Of a stretch of DNA of 64,000 nt, positions 43,695 to 56,294 are shown piece after piece. The stretch covers positions 283,354 to 347,353 of the forward strand of contig JAAVTG010000675.1 in the NCBI GenBank assembly GCA_011947345.1, given 5' to 3'. Under the pieces are notes generated by a model that was not told the origin of the DNA, did no database searches, and saw only the letters and a program-made list of their open reading frames with translations. Positions within the stretch are counted from its first letter, which is position 1. Each line of letters begins with the position of its first letter. This stretch comes from Phytophthora quininea. Lineage: Eukaryota > Oomycota > Peronosporomycetes > Peronosporales > Peronosporaceae. The position numbers were made by a program, and so were the translations under genes.

Positions 43695-43699
43695 ACACG

Positions 43700-44691
43700 A
43701 ACTGCTTCAGATTGAGATTGCCGAATCCAACATCAAGCGCTCACTATTGTTGGCTCGTTCTTTTGCTGAAAACAGAAAGCTGAAGTGTCATTTCCTGGGT
43801 TGTGCGTATTGACAAGCCGCATGCAATTGAAGGCCTGGAGGGTTTACTCGCAGGAAGCGGCAGACGTGCGCTAACCAGTGTGGTCGACGATCTCCTTACT
43901 ATCCAAATTAATGATATCCGCCGTCAGCGCTACATCGTCACTCGTACCATTATTGTATTCACGGCGCAAGAACTCATGCCGTCTTGGTTTGAGGCCAAGG
44001 CAGTAGATGCAGCCATATGCTGGTGTGCTCGGTGCGTGTTTAGTTCGGATAATTATTTCCATTAATTGTTTAAATGTTTGTGCATAGCTCTATGGCTAGG
44101 AATCGGCTCACCTTCCGCCGGGTTACGGCTAGGGACGTGCCCCACGCGGGTCACTATTAGAGTGGATACTAGCCGAGCGCCGCCGCAACGCGGCGGTGGT
44201 TTATGGTTTGATGCAGGGTGGACCACCCGCCTTCGCTACGCTCCGGCGGGATGATGTAGCTTTTCGCACGAATTACTAAGTAGGTCAACTGTAGCGTGCT
44301 CGACACTCTGTCGAGTTTCGTCACCCGCGAGATCTCTCAGCAACAATCTCTTTATGTTGGTAAAGTTCTGCTTTGGGACGATGAAAACCTCACACTCACT
44401 TTGTTTGGGCTGTGGGAGACGTCGTGACACGAAAATCTGTTGTCGTTTGGAGCACGATGCTCATAGCAGCAAAGTTACGGCGGGTGAGTGGGTACAACTT
44501 GCTGGGAAAGATCGAGTCCCAACACGCAGCAATGTGACTACGCAAGAAAGCAAGCAACGCTATGAAGTGTTTTCGGACTTGAGTGATCCAGACAAAATCA
44601 TTTCGTCGGGCCTTGACGGTAGCAGTGACGACGATGATGATAAGGTGCGTAAGTAAGACCTTTCTATAAAGCCAAGTCGCGAAGCTGTGTG

Positions 44692-44729
<38 letters not shown>

Positions 44730-45200
44730 AATAGTGTCACCGTAGCACGTGGTCTATGATAACAACACTGTTTCTCCTGATGTAGTGTACTTAATATAGC
44801 AAGTTTAAGTTCCCTTTGATGAATACTAAATGGGGCGGGATTCGCAGCGATCAATTTTTAGGCTAGTGGTTCTACACGACTTTTCGCGGCTTTTATCATT
44901 TTTGGTATCGCGGACTCCTTGGTAGGTTTACTGGTGGAATGGTGGAATGGTGCAATCCCTTCGATAAGCTAATTCAATATGTGTTGTTGGCACGCTTGAC
45001 AGGCACAGTGGTGTGTAGTTAATCGGACGTAGCACTGTCCGGGGGAGGGTGGGCGGATGGGCGGAGGGTTGCGGTGGTGGTGGTTAGATCACTGAAGGTG
45101 AGTCTGTAAAGATAAAGATTGTTGTGATGACTGCAGCTGCACAAGTTGCAAATAACTATTGTTTCCGTAGTGATGTGAGTCATGGGTGCTGTGCAGCTTT
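43700..45200. other. Degenerate stretch between two retrotransposons
   Basis: Only short frames are found. One (43802-44065) and another (44337-44656, with an Asp-rich end) look protein-like but match no family I know. A (GT)n microsatellite lies at about 44686-44727. The final 50 bases contain the end of a minus-strand helicase gene. Confidence 0.5.
44686..44727. repeat. (GT)n microsatellite
   Basis: About 20 GT repeats with one interruption (GC). Confidence 0.95.
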
Positions 45201-45205
45201 CCACG
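45180..45205 (-). pseudogene. Last codons of a Pif1-type helicase, split by chromovirus 2
   Basis: Reading leftward from the target-site duplication (45201-45205), the helicase frame interrupted at 50719 continues as 'ETWKAAQHP' and stops. Removal of the element plus one copy of CCACG restores continuous reading across the junction. Confidence 0.65.
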
Positions 45206-45438
45206 TGATCTGCACGACGAACATCGGTGCAGAGTGCGTATCATTCGCGGTCTGGGTCAGGGCAGAGACAGGCACGGCATCTGGGTCAGAGCAGGAACAG
45301 GCGGGGCAAGTTGAAGCCAACGTACAGATGTAGCCAAGTGGACCCGACAGCGCAAGGTAGCTAGCAGTACGAGGACATGCTGCCAAATACACATCAGTTT
45401 TGAATTTGCCATCTCCGAGGCAGTCGGTGGTGAGAATA
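45206..45438 (+). repeat. 5' LTR of chromovirus 2
   Basis: 233 bases, matching 50486-50718 with about three substitutions. The last two bases are TA, not the usual CA. Confidence 0.92.
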
Positions 45439-45469
45439 AAATTAATTTTTCTGCTGTTTCGACTCAACG

Positions 45470-48400
45470 ATGGAAGGCGACCACGAGGAGGAGCTGGAGA
45501 TCGAGATCTCAGGACCGCTCCCGGAGACGCCTGGGGAGTCCCCGACACCGCAACCAGCGTCTGCTGTAAGCAGAGCGACACACGGCAGTCAGGGGCTGCG
45601 ACGGCTTGCCTGGACGGGGCCGTTCGCGATGCCGCCAACGACGATGTTTGGCGGAGCGGAGGACGCGGGTGCTGATGAGGCAGATGACGTTACAATGGCA
45701 ACGGCATCTCCTGGGTGTGATGAAGAGGGCGAGACCAAATCGCTGGTGAAGATCACCAACGCGCCAAACCTACCCGCGGCTCCAAAGTACTCGGGGAGTA
45801 CGCTGAAGGAGCGCAGAACCTTCATGCGTGCTTACCAGACCTATGTCCATGAGCTGAGTGCCTTCGACACTGCGTTCGGACAGCCATTTGTGATGCCAGT
45901 CAGCGCCTGTATTGAGGAGAGGACGTGTCGAATGATTTGCGCTTACGAGCTGCAGAAGCACCCCAACCGAGTCACGGAAGCAGAATGGGAAGCCTACTTC
46001 ATGCAAGCTTTGGAGCCTGAGCTGGAAGACTACACCGTAGTGGACAAGGCTATGACTCAACTGAAGATGCATACATCGTTTCCTGATGCAGCCTCCCGAA
46101 TGGGGCGTTTGAGAGCTGACATGCACAAGATTCTCGACGAGCATAATGTGGAGAGCGTCTTGATGAACCATGAACAAAAGAAGATGGTGAAATACTTTGT
46201 GGCAGCCTTGGAGCTTGGAGACTTTCGTGATGCCATTCGCCGGCGCTTGGAATATGCGCAGCACAAGGAGCTTAAATCCGACATGGTGAAGTGCTATTCG
46301 TGGATTCAAGAGCAGCTTAAGATATATCTTATCTGGCACCAGCCTCACCTGGAAACTATACCTAAGTCGGGGACACGAAGCGGGAAGTCGTATGGACGCA
46401 ATGCATCAGCGAGCAAACGTGCTGCTTCTTCCCCGAAGCCTGACCCTGACGTTTCTACAAGCAGGTCAAGCGCAGTGGTCTCTGATTCAGGATCTCGTGA
46501 CGGCACTAGTAAAAGCAGCATTCGTCGAGTGTGCTTGAAGTGTGGCTCGCTTGAGCATTTAGTGCGAAAATGCCCGGGCATCACGTCAGAAGAAATCGAC
46601 AAGCTGCTAGCCGCACGAAAGATGGCCAATGAGGCGACTACGTCTAAGGCAAAAGAAGTCGCTGTAATACGGGGACATGCTGAAACCCGTTCGACGACAC
46701 GCGGTGCTCGTGATTCCGGAGCACGAACGACGGGTCCGCTCGCAGATGATGGGACGACCGTGGCTACAATCGATGGTGCAGAGGTCCGTGCTGCACTACT
46801 GGATAGCGGGGCTGATGACTCGATCATCAGTGGTGGTTTGATCCGAGCGCTGGAGGCGAGCGGTTCGGTTCTTGACTTTTCATCTACACTAGCTTATTTA
46901 GAGCCTGTAGGCGGGGTCAAAATCGCTGTTCATCGTAAGGTTCGTCTAGGTGAAGTCATCCTGAACACTTCAGCAGGTCCGCTAGTGCTCCGTAATCTCA
47001 ACTGTCTGGTGCATGAAGCAGACTCCAGCATCGCCTTGACGCTCAGCCGGATCGTCATGATGCAGCTGGGCTACTCGACTGATGGTTTACTAGTCGCAGC
47101 GCGTGCTCAACGTGAAGAATACTGTCTTGCGGATGGACCACAACCTAGAAATGCTGGTGTAGCTGCCACTCCGCTCGTACGGCTGAATATGTTGCGCACA
47201 GAGGCTCTGGATCCTCCCAGTGACGAGTTGGACGCTATCGACGAGCTTGTGACCACTCCCGAGTTGGTAGCGGACACAACCAACGCTGTCCAGGAAGCTC
47301 TGGCGCTGAAAGTTAAAGAAGCTGAGGAGAACGGTTTACCACTTCCTGAAGTGGACCAGCTACGTGACCTCCTGTTTCGTTATGTGGATGTGTTCCGACT
47401 TTCATTCGGCAACGATCCGCCAGTGCGAGTCCCGCCATTAAAGGTGCGGCTAAAGACTGGTGTTCGACCCGTGAAGGCGAAGTCGCGACGCTACCCACCC
47501 GCTCACAAACGTTATCTGGAGCAGCACATTCAGGAACTCGAGAAACATGGTCTCATCAAGAAGAACCACAGGAGCAGATGGGCATCAGCTCCCCGAATTG
47601 TAGCAAAGCGTACCCCAGGGGAGTACAGAATGACTGTCGACACCAGGGCTGTCAACGCGCTCACCGAGGCCATCCCATGGCCAATGCCTGACATGGAGTC
47701 TGACTTAGCTCAAGTGGAAGATTCCGAGGCGTACTTCCTATTGGACTGGTGGCGAGGGTATTGGCAGCTCCCCTCCATCCCGAGTCGCAGGAACTCTTCA
47801 CTATCATGACACACAACGGCATGTACACGCCCACACGAGTGGTCATGGGGTGTACAGATGCTGTAGCCTATTGCCAGGGAGTGGTGGATATTATCTTCGG
47901 GCCGTTGCTGTTATCTCAGATGCTCGCGTGGCTCGATGACATCTTAGGCTTCGCCAAGACTCCTGCGGGTTTAATGGAAGTGCTGCGTAACGTGCTCGAT
48001 CGATGTGAACAGTTCGGTCTCAAGTTGCATCCACTAAAATGCTGTTTTTCACTGGCGAGGCTGAATGGTGCGGACGACTCATCTCGGCCGATGGTGTTCG
48101 CCATAGTCCTGACCGAATTGACGGGTTGGTGAACATGTCGCCGCCTCGAAATGCAGGCGAACTACAGCAATTTTTGTGCGCTGTTAACTGGATGAGATCC
48201 AGTATCCCTGACTATAGCTCGCTGACAAATGCTCTGTACGATCTGTTGGAAGTGGCTGTAGCAGTGGCTAAAAGCCGCAAGAAGACACGCCTCCGTCGAG
48301 TGGACTTACAATCGATTGGATGGTCGACGGAACATGACCGTGCGCTTGAAAATGTTAAGAAAACGCTGGCTAGCATGGTCACTCTCGCACACCCAAAGAC

Positions 48401-50336
48401 AGACTGGGTCGTGTGTCTCTTTGCTGATTCTAGCTCCACGCACTATGGAGCTGTTGTCACGCAGATTCCACCGGAAGATGTTGGTAAACCATTGCATGAG
48501 CAACGTCACCAGCCTTTGGCTTTCTTGAGTGGTAAGTTTACGGGTGCGATGTCACGATGGGCCATTGTAGACAAGGAGGCATTTGCACTCGTTGCAGCGT
48601 GCAAGCGATTGATGTATCTGTTGCTGCGACCGGGTGGATTTCGGATGTTCACCGATCACCGCAATTTGCAGTATATATTTGATCCATTGTCGGTGAACAG
48701 TGCGTTAGCGCGACACCAAGTCGACCGTTTGCAACGATGGGGCATGACCCTTACAACGTTCCAGTACGTTATTGAGCATGTCAGTGGTGACGACAATGTC
48801 TGGGGAGATTTGCTGTCACGCTGGGGGCAGGGCAGTCCGTGGAGGAGCCAACGTCACGGGCTCGAGCTTTAACCGTTGTCTCTCCACTACAACAAGCTGA
48901 TTTCGAGTGGCCGACCAGCGCCACCATTGCGACCGAACAGCGCAGTGCTCTTGACAGACTTACTGCAGCAACTTCGGGCAACGTCCCGGCGGACACGCAT
49001 CTCAATGTGACTTGGAGTGATGCTGAACAAGTGTTCGTGACCTCGACGGGCCAAACTTGGATTCCTGATGAAGCTGCAGATTTGCAGCAGCGTCTGTGCG
49101 TGATTGCACACGCCGGCTTAAGTGGGCATCGTGGAATCGAGGCAACGACAGCCGCACTCGCTGAACGGTTTAGCTGGGCCTCGCTGCGCTCCGATGTGGA
49201 CGCTTTTGTTCGTGACTGTATTCATTGTTTAGTTGTTGGACAACGTGTGATCCCTAGACCATTTGGCCCAACACTTCATGGAACAAAACCGAATGAGGTC
49301 CTTCACTTCGATTTTCTTTCGCTACCTACTAGCAAAACTCGTGAGAAGTATGTCTTAGTCTTGAAGGACGACATGAGTGGTTACGTGGAGTTGGTGGCGT
49401 GTCCAGCCGCTACGGCCCAGGAAACATGCGATGCCCTTATCAATTGGTTTAAGCGTTTCGGACCGGTCACGCAATGGGTTTCTGATAGAGGAACCCATTT
49501 CAAAAACACGACTATTGACCTGCTGCGCCAATGTTATGGTAGCAGACACCACTTCACAACTGCGTACTGTCCGTGGTCCAATGGAACAGTGGAGGTGGTC
49601 AATCGGCTGCTACTCAGGTGCATGCGGGCTCTGTTGAGCGAATTGCGCTTGCAGGCGGCAAACTGGCCGATCGTGCTGCCCATGGTCCAATCCGCCCTTA
49701 ACCAAATGCCTTCAGATCGGCTCGGTGGGTGTGGCACCAGTTACAGCACTCACAGGACTGCCGGCGACGCCGCCCATTAAGACGGTTTTGAACCCGCCGT
49801 CAGCTGAAGTAATTGAAGTCGAAGCGTTGTACGAAGCCCAACGCCAGCATATTACCTCTGTCCAGAGTGCATTGGACGAGATGCACCAGCAGCTTTCAGC
49901 AGCAGCTGCCAAACGACGAGAACAGGCCCGTGCGCGACGAGCTCACCAATCGGGCGTCGAAATGCCAATGTTTTCGATCGGTGATTTCGTGCTCGTCGCC
50001 CAAGTTACTGCACGCGCGAATAAACTAGCGGTCCACTGGCGTGGACCAAAGCGCGTCGTGAAGGCGCTGAACGATTTCATCTTTGAGACCCAAGATATCA
50101 GTCCGCCCTTTGAGGTATCGACACACCATGCGTCTCGTCTACGATTCTTCGCTGAAAAGACGCGAGAGGTGACTGAAGACTTGGTGGAGCACGCCATGCA
50201 TGGCGAAGGTGGCCATCTCGTCTCCAGGTTTCTACAATGCCGCATCGGTGCTGACAGCCATGTCTGGGAGATCCTCGTCGAGTGGGTTGGGCTGGATCCA
50301 CTCGAGGCTTCATGGGAGCCAGCATCTGTCCTCTAA
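45470..50336 (+). CDS. Gag-Pol polyprotein of chromovirus 2
   Basis: From ATG 45470: an acidic N terminus, gag ('TLKERRTFMRAYQTYVHELS'), a CCHC knuckle ('CLKCGSLEHLVRKCP'), a protease ('ALLDSGADDSIISGG'), reverse transcriptase ('YRMTVDTRAVNALTE', catalytic 'WLDDILGF'), RNase H ('LFADSSSTHYGAVVTQ'), integrase ('HAGLSGHRGIEATTAALAER', 'CIHCLVV', 'WVSDRGTHFKN', 'YCPWSNGTVEVVNRLL') and a chromodomain at the end ('EILVEWVGLDPLEASWEP'). The YxDD box has W-L-D-D. Frame changes at about 47780, 48040, 48840 and 49735 interrupt the polyprotein. It is clearly distinct from chromovirus 1 in sequence. Confidence 0.9.
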
Positions 50337-50485
50337 GAGGACGTACCGACGCTAGTCAAGCAATTCGTGGAGGCCTCACCTGTCAATGCTCCGGAGCGGG
50401 CCATGTGGAGTGCGTTGACCGGTGAAAACCAACCGCAGACTGAGCTGGGCAATAAGGACACGAAGGGCAAGAAGGCAAGGGGTAA

Positions 50486-50718
50486 TGATCTGCACGACGA
50501 ACATCGCTGCAGAGTGCGTATCATTCGCGGTCTGGGTCAGGGCAGAGACAGGCACGGCATCTGGGTCAGAGCAGGAACAGGCGGGGCAAGTTGAAGCCAA
50601 CGTACAGATGTAGCCAAGTGGACCCGACAGCGTAAGGTAGCTAGCAGTACGAAGACATGCTGCCAAATACACATCAGTTTTGAATTTGCCATCTCCGAGG
50701 CAGTCGGTGGTGAGAATA
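50486..50718 (+). repeat. 3' LTR of chromovirus 2
   Basis: 233 bases, followed directly by the duplicated target CCACG. Confidence 0.92.
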
Positions 50719-51003
50719 CCACGTCTCGAAGTTTTGTGCTTCTTGGTGCGATATATACGGCGGAAGGGCGACAAGATTGATGAGCCGATTCATCTCTCTC
50801 GTAGTTCCCTCCGTTGGTCGAAATTTTGCGAGGTGTTCCTGGGTGATTGGTTCTGTGAGCGTGAGCCCCGTCAGCCGTACTGCGCGTGAGAGAGCAACGT
50901 ATAGAGTCTGTGGTGGTACTCCTCGTTTGCGTTGGTCGAGTGGCGTGACAACGATGCCATCTTCACGTGTTTGGCCTTGAAGTTTTTCTGTAGTGCCGTA
51001 CAC
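50719..51003 (-). pseudogene. C-terminal part of a Pif1/Helitron-type helicase
   Basis: The minus strand reads 'TPLDQRKRGVPPQTLYVALS' and 'RAVRLTGLTLTEPITQEHL'. The T-L-Y-V-A-L-S-R-A block is the last helicase motif of Pif1-family enzymes, found both in cellular Pif1 proteins and in Helitron RepHel. The frame runs into the chromovirus 2 insertion site ('HQEAQNFETW'). Upstream (51004-51640) weak protein-like text continues on the same strand ('DVNVALRIDNPSPRD'), but no Walker motif could be found in the window. Confidence 0.65.
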
Positions 51004-54000
51004 GCAAAATGAATTTGTCAGTATTGACGCTGCGAAAGCTTAGCCAAAGTAGATAGCTCCACAACATGGTCCGTCACTTCCACCTCGCAAATTTCGTTTT
51101 GGGGCCAGTCCGGTTCACATACACGGCACTAGTTCAGACGCTGCGTCTGTCATTGCTTTCGCTGCGTCGTCTTTATATCTTGAAATCAATCCAGTGTAGG
51201 AATAACAAAAGCATAGTCGGTGTCCATTGCCAGTAGTTCTGCATCGCCTTACACACCTCCAGCACATGTATCTCCCTGAGTGTGTTGGTCTTTATGGGTT
51301 TTATCTGGGGATCAATTCTTGCGTCGTCGAGATCGGTAAAAGTCTGCTGCAGTTTGGCATTGTTGTCCAGCCGATCGACGGTTTCTTCGTGTTGGTGTCT
51401 CTTGTGGTAGGTTAGACTGAAGAACGGGAGGGACAGATTGCAGCACTTCGCAAGATGACCTTGCTGGAGGAGATGAATGTTCTGTATCTTGTCGAACTGG
51501 TTGTTCTCCTCGAAGAGACACCGATTCAGTTAAAATCGCATGGTGTGATGAAGCGTCCCGCGGACTTGGATTATCAATACGCAGGGCTACGTTGACGTCC
51601 TTCGGGATTTTCGTCGTGAAGATGTTCCGTCGCGATAACAACCGGTTTCACCAGACCAGCAAATGCCATGCGATTGCTGGTTGCATTTACGACCGATACC
51701 TGTTTCTTGGATCTTCATGTGGCGGTATGGCTAGGAACGGTGGTTGTGCGTGTTGAATTGTTTCGCTCCTCATCTGGGTCGGTGGTGTACTCGGTGGAAG
51801 GTCTTCATACTCTTGTCGTCGTCGACGTAGCAACTCCGTCATCGATGGCAATGGAGGCGGCGTGAAATACACGCATTGTCGTGCCGGCAGGTCCAATGAC
51901 ACTACCGACGAGACGGGTCAATATTGCTGCTGTTGACTCGGAAACAAGTCTATCCCTCGTGGATAGGCCTCGTACTCTTGTTGTCGCTGACTATGCACCA
52001 ACCTCACAAGCGATTGCATCCCACATGCCGCGGGCTGCATCGATCCACCTATCGTCAAGCCCAGCCGTGCAACAGGTGTGTGGCGAAGCTCGGTGAAAAA
52101 CTTGCGCCCAGGGAGTGTACAGTGGCGCGACCCGAATGAACTGGTCTGCGGGGGTAGCGGTTCCAGAAGGCCCTTGAGCAACCTGGAACCGTTGGCGTGT
52201 ACCTTGTGTGCAATCCCTAAGGGTTCGAATCGCTGGACTCGACAACCAGGGAGGACACCTGCTCAGGATACAGGAGACGGGTAGGTTAGTACTGCGGTTC
52301 GGGGGTTCCCTGAACGCGCTTGCTACAGAGAGCGGGTTAGAAGAGTTAGAAGGTAGCTTGTCGTGGCACTCCAGGACCACACAGCCAAACCTTGTACAAG
52401 ATAACAATTAACAATAGAGAGTTCGACACCGATATGCAGCCACCACTTATTCTTTTGGACCCTCGAGTGGTGGGTCCTCGTCCAGGATCGATGGGGCGTA
52501 TGCGGTTCGGGACACCTGGAAGGTCTCGAACACCCCGACGTTCGCGCACCAGCTCCTCGCGGAGCAACAGATACAGCACTCGGTTGCAAAGCTTAGGTCA
52601 GTCGATTCACAACGCAGTTAGTGTCAACGCCCTGGTGGTCACTGCTATCCAGCCACACAAGACGGTCAGGTCAATATGAAATGGGTGACGCCCGGATGTA
52701 CCGACGGCCCAACTAGGATATGGAATGGGTCGGGGTCAGTCCAGGAGCAACACGCCCTAGGACTTCCCCTTCCCAACTGGACCTGAACACGGGGGAGTTC
52801 CACGCGAGGCTAGTCCCTAAGCCAAGGTGCCCTTAACGCCCAATGCGGCCTCCGCTTGCTCGGAGCACTTGAGCACTTGGGGGAAATCGAACTCTGTTAA
52901 AATCTCATACAAACTACCTATGCAATACTAAGTACGAATCTTGAACGATCTTCTGACAATATCTTGACTTGAATATGGACGGTGTAAGTGACTTGGCCTG
53001 ACTATGGAGTCATCACTGGATGCGCAATCCTGGAGCATCTCGATTGCTCAATGGGGGTCAAGTTCCCCAAACGGGGTGACCTCTCGCAACTTCAACTCCA
53101 GGCTCTCCACATCACTCGCACTGGGGATTGATTCTGGACTTGATGTTTGTATAGGGACTTCTACAACTTCATACATACAGAATTACGGTTCAGGGATTGG
53201 TCATCCTGAAACGCCGATCTGCGTCCAGGATACCGAATCCGGTTCCAGAGTCCTAGCGTGTCGGGAAATCCACTTTCATCGAGCGTAGCAACTTCTTGGA
53301 AGCGTAGTGTGTTGTGTAACACGTGCTTTGTTGGGGAGAGACTAGGTCTTGGGGGCCCTTAGCGTCACACTCATCGTGCGCTTTGGGACCAAGGCTACAC
53401 AAGTCACAGAAGGGATACGTTCCCTCAATGTGATTTCCGCCCACTCATGGGCACTTGCTGACGGACGAGGTGCGGCTTCGGACCGAGCCTCCAGTGCGTT
53501 TCGGGATTTACATACTCCCGACGCAGGCTTCCGAAGCCTACGGAACATCCTTGGTAGGACTCCCGCCACAGCCTTGTCCCAACTAGTCACACGTCTCCAC
53601 AACCACGCATCCACTAAGTTAATATCCAACCAATCACAGCACGGGGATTGCTACCCATAGAAAATCCAAATCAACATCACCATAGATGCGTCGTGTCGAT
53701 ATTGTTGCTGTTGGATCCGGATCATCTGTAGACATCGTAGATCTGCTGCAGGGTCTTCATGATCTTGTCGATGTCTGCGGAACAATTCCATAGCTGATGG
53801 GCGTAGAGGTTGCCAGACTGGAATCGATAGCTGTATCGAGAGGCCCAGTGGCATAGTCGATGGGGAGTATCGACGATGCTCTTGGCTACGAGACATCTCC
53901 GACGTTCTCAAGATAACTTGGTCGATGTGAAGGCTTGGATTGTTTGTGGTCTGCCACGATATTCTGACGGCAGCGCCAACGCCTCGATTTAACTGGCGCA

Positions 54001-54356
54001 ATCTGAGCCAGAAGATTTTGATATCACTAGACGTAGGAAAGTTGTGAAGTGAGCCAGTCTGACCAAGAACCGTGAACACACGGGAGAATACGTACAATGT
54101 GCATTGAGCAAGAATTTCATCCCGTTGAGCGCTCCAGTTGGTGAAGCCGATGGCGATACACATTTAGCAAACAAAACGTTACGAGAATTACCAAACCTTG
54201 AGCTGATTGGGTTTTTCATTCGGAGAGAGCACTGAATTTCTTTGCTACACCGCGATTATAGTCAATGCAACAAAGCTAATGAAGATACGTGTAGGTAACG
54301 CATCGCTACACAATCAATCGGTCAGCAAGTTTCAAGCTGGATGTGCGCAATCAATC
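51004..54356. other. Degenerate region, possible broken minus-strand gene
   Basis: Three imperfect minus-strand peptide repeats of the pattern R-R-x-R-Q-x-Y/H-E-D, partly followed by Q-Q-Q-Q-Y, lie near 51840, 51990 and 53770. Between the second and third, 52090-53680 has neither open frames nor family resemblance and may be an insertion. The minus strand at 53989-54219 and 53651-54163 has protein-like text ('FWLRLRQLNRGVGAAVRISW') without a known family. Confidence 0.4.
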
Positions 54357-55025
54357 CTACGCGGTGATGGTCGATCGTTGCTTCTTGGACGGTGTCGTCA
54401 ATACCGCTCGTAGGGCCACGCCGCCACGCTTCCGGCGTCTCGTCGTCGTATCCACGACTGGTGTCGCCGATTGATCAGGCTCCGGCGACACGGCGGCAGG
54501 CGGTTGCGATGCAGCACCATCGATGTCGTCCGTGGCATGTTGTCGGCGGCGTTCCAGGTTTGCCATCACAAACCCAGGGGAGGTGAGCAGCCGAGGATGG
54601 ATGCGTTGTCGTATTTGAATGCTGCCCACAGGGTTGCCGTACAATAGTTGGAGAGAGTGAACCTTCTCGAAGCGGTAGCTAAATCCAGCGTGATAGTTGA
54701 TCTCGCTGAGGTTGATGTTGCGGTTCTTCCACAGCGATAGCTGAAAAACGTACTTGCTGTGTCGAGCAGGGTCCAGTGGTTTGTACTCCGCCAGCACATT
54801 GGTGATCACCGACTCGAGGCTGCGGTCGACCAATTCAAGACGCCAACACTTTTCCTCTTCCTCGATAGAGAGCACACACATCTCGAGCGAAATGTTGTCA
54901 CGAGACTATGGCTTCTCGTCGGTAATGAAGGAACGCACAGCTTTTACGTCATGCAATTGCGGGCGAGCTTCCTCCGCGTCTTGAGCGGCTCGTTCAGCAC
55001 GAAGAAGTTCCAGCGTTGTCACCAT
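54357..55025 (-). pseudogene. Hypothetical protein, one in-frame stop
   Basis: From ATG 55025 the frame reads a charged helix ('TLELLRAERAAQDAEEARPQ'), meets a TAG at 54906-54908, and continues without break from 'SLEMCVLSIEEEEKCWRLEL' to 54357. The C-terminal part is Pro/Ser-rich with a basic patch ('TTTRRRKRGG'). I do not recognise the family. It could equally be a gene starting at ATG 54881, of 174 residues, with unrelated upstream sequence. The same strand carries the helicase remnant further on. Confidence 0.4.
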
Positions 55026-55184
55026 CAGCGCAAATTGGGAATGAACGGTAACTTCGACGATTTAGCATCCCCAGTATGTTTCATAACTCGTCTTTTCACG
55101 TAAAAGTGTTGTCAGCAACCACCGCTTGGGGCCAACAAAACATCTCGTCAGGTGAAGGTGGCGGCACGACCCCGCCCCAACGGC

Positions 55185-55328
55185 GTTCGTCAACATTCGA
55201 GATAGTGCCGTTGCCACAATCTCCACACGCAGCGACCATCAACAGCAACAAATGTTCATCGCTGTTCGGCATAGTGCCGTTGCAGGCACGCCGCAGCCAC
55301 CAGACGCAGCGATCATCAACGACAACAG
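55185..55328. repeat. Two-copy tandem duplication, period about 69 bp
   Basis: 55185-55253 and 55254-55328 align over their whole length, sharing ATAGTGCCGTTGC and CGCAGCGA.CATCAAC with scattered differences. Confidence 0.8.
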
Positions 55329-56294
55329 GGTACGTTCACAACAGCATTCCTGCTGCTTAGTTTGGCGCTTTCACTCCGCATGACAAAACGTTAATGCTTT
55401 GGGTCGGCAGAAATACGACTACATGAGCACACCTTCGTCCCCGTTCGGTGGCAAGAATCGAAATCTCCATTCCACGCGCACACCGGTGACCACTGCCAAT
55501 TTCGGTCACCACCAACCTTTAAATGCTCGACCACGAAGAAACGCCTCGGTTGACATATATGTCTATGCACTGAGAACAGGCACGTCAACACCAACCCCAA
55601 AGAGCACCGCAAAGAGCGGCACTACCGTCCATTCAAGCAGACGAACGTGCAGTTCAAACAACACTACGTAAATCCATCGAAGACCGAAATATCAAACAAC
55701 CTCGATGTGAAGACGGCACGACGACCAATGTCGCCGTCAGTCTTCGGTGTCCACAAGCAGAGTACGTGGGAATCCGTAACCTGTAGCGCACAAATGAGTA
55801 CCAGCTTTGAGCGCTGTCGTCCGACCCGCAGAATTCGAAAGTGCGCTGAATTGTGCTCTGTGCGGGCGGCCGCAACGCGCCCAAGCGTTCGACGACGTTC
55901 GTCGTGCTCGCAGAAAAAAACACAGCCATTCATCTTCTGCAGTAGCTTTATGTGGAGCTATCCCAACGCCGCAACCTTCGACGCTGTTCAGCACAGCAAC
56001 GGCGATTTCCGTGCCAAGCATCATACAGTTAGCACATCATCTGCTCCGATTTTGAGATCTTCCATCGCCGGGTGGGGACCATGCCCGCGTAAGTCGTTAC
56101 CACTAGCGATGGCTCGGCACCACTAGCAACGTGACCTTCATTGTCAAATTATCTGTCGAGATCAGCCATGCGTGCCGCACCACGCCACAACCACATGCCG
56201 GGTCCTTCCGCACTATTACTCAGTCCACCGCAACACTCGATTCATATTCCAGCAACCGCAGCAATGACGCCCGGTCAGAGCGTAGCTCAAATAT
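55329..56294. other. No gene recognised; upstream side of the SET gene
   Basis: Several short frames on both strands, none with a motif. Part of it may encode 5' exons of the SET-domain protein, but no splice structure could be supported. Confidence 0.4.

Larger units (their letters stand above)
45206..50718 (+). mobile_element. Ty3/Gypsy chromovirus 2 with short LTRs
   Basis: A 5,513-base element in plus orientation between two 233-base LTRs (start TGATCTGC, end GAGAATA) and flanked by the duplication CCACG (45201-45205 and 50719-50723). The LTRs differ at about three positions (for example GGTGCAG/GCTGCAG and GCGCAAG/GCGTAAG), so it is older than chromovirus 1. The leader between LTR and gag is only 31 bases and shows no TGG-beginning primer-binding site. 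Confidence 0.93.

Noticed and set aside
44100..44260. G+C-rich inverted segments resembling a MITE end
   Set aside because: The short palindromic words (CCGCCGCAACGCGGCGG) do not define two ends or a target duplication.
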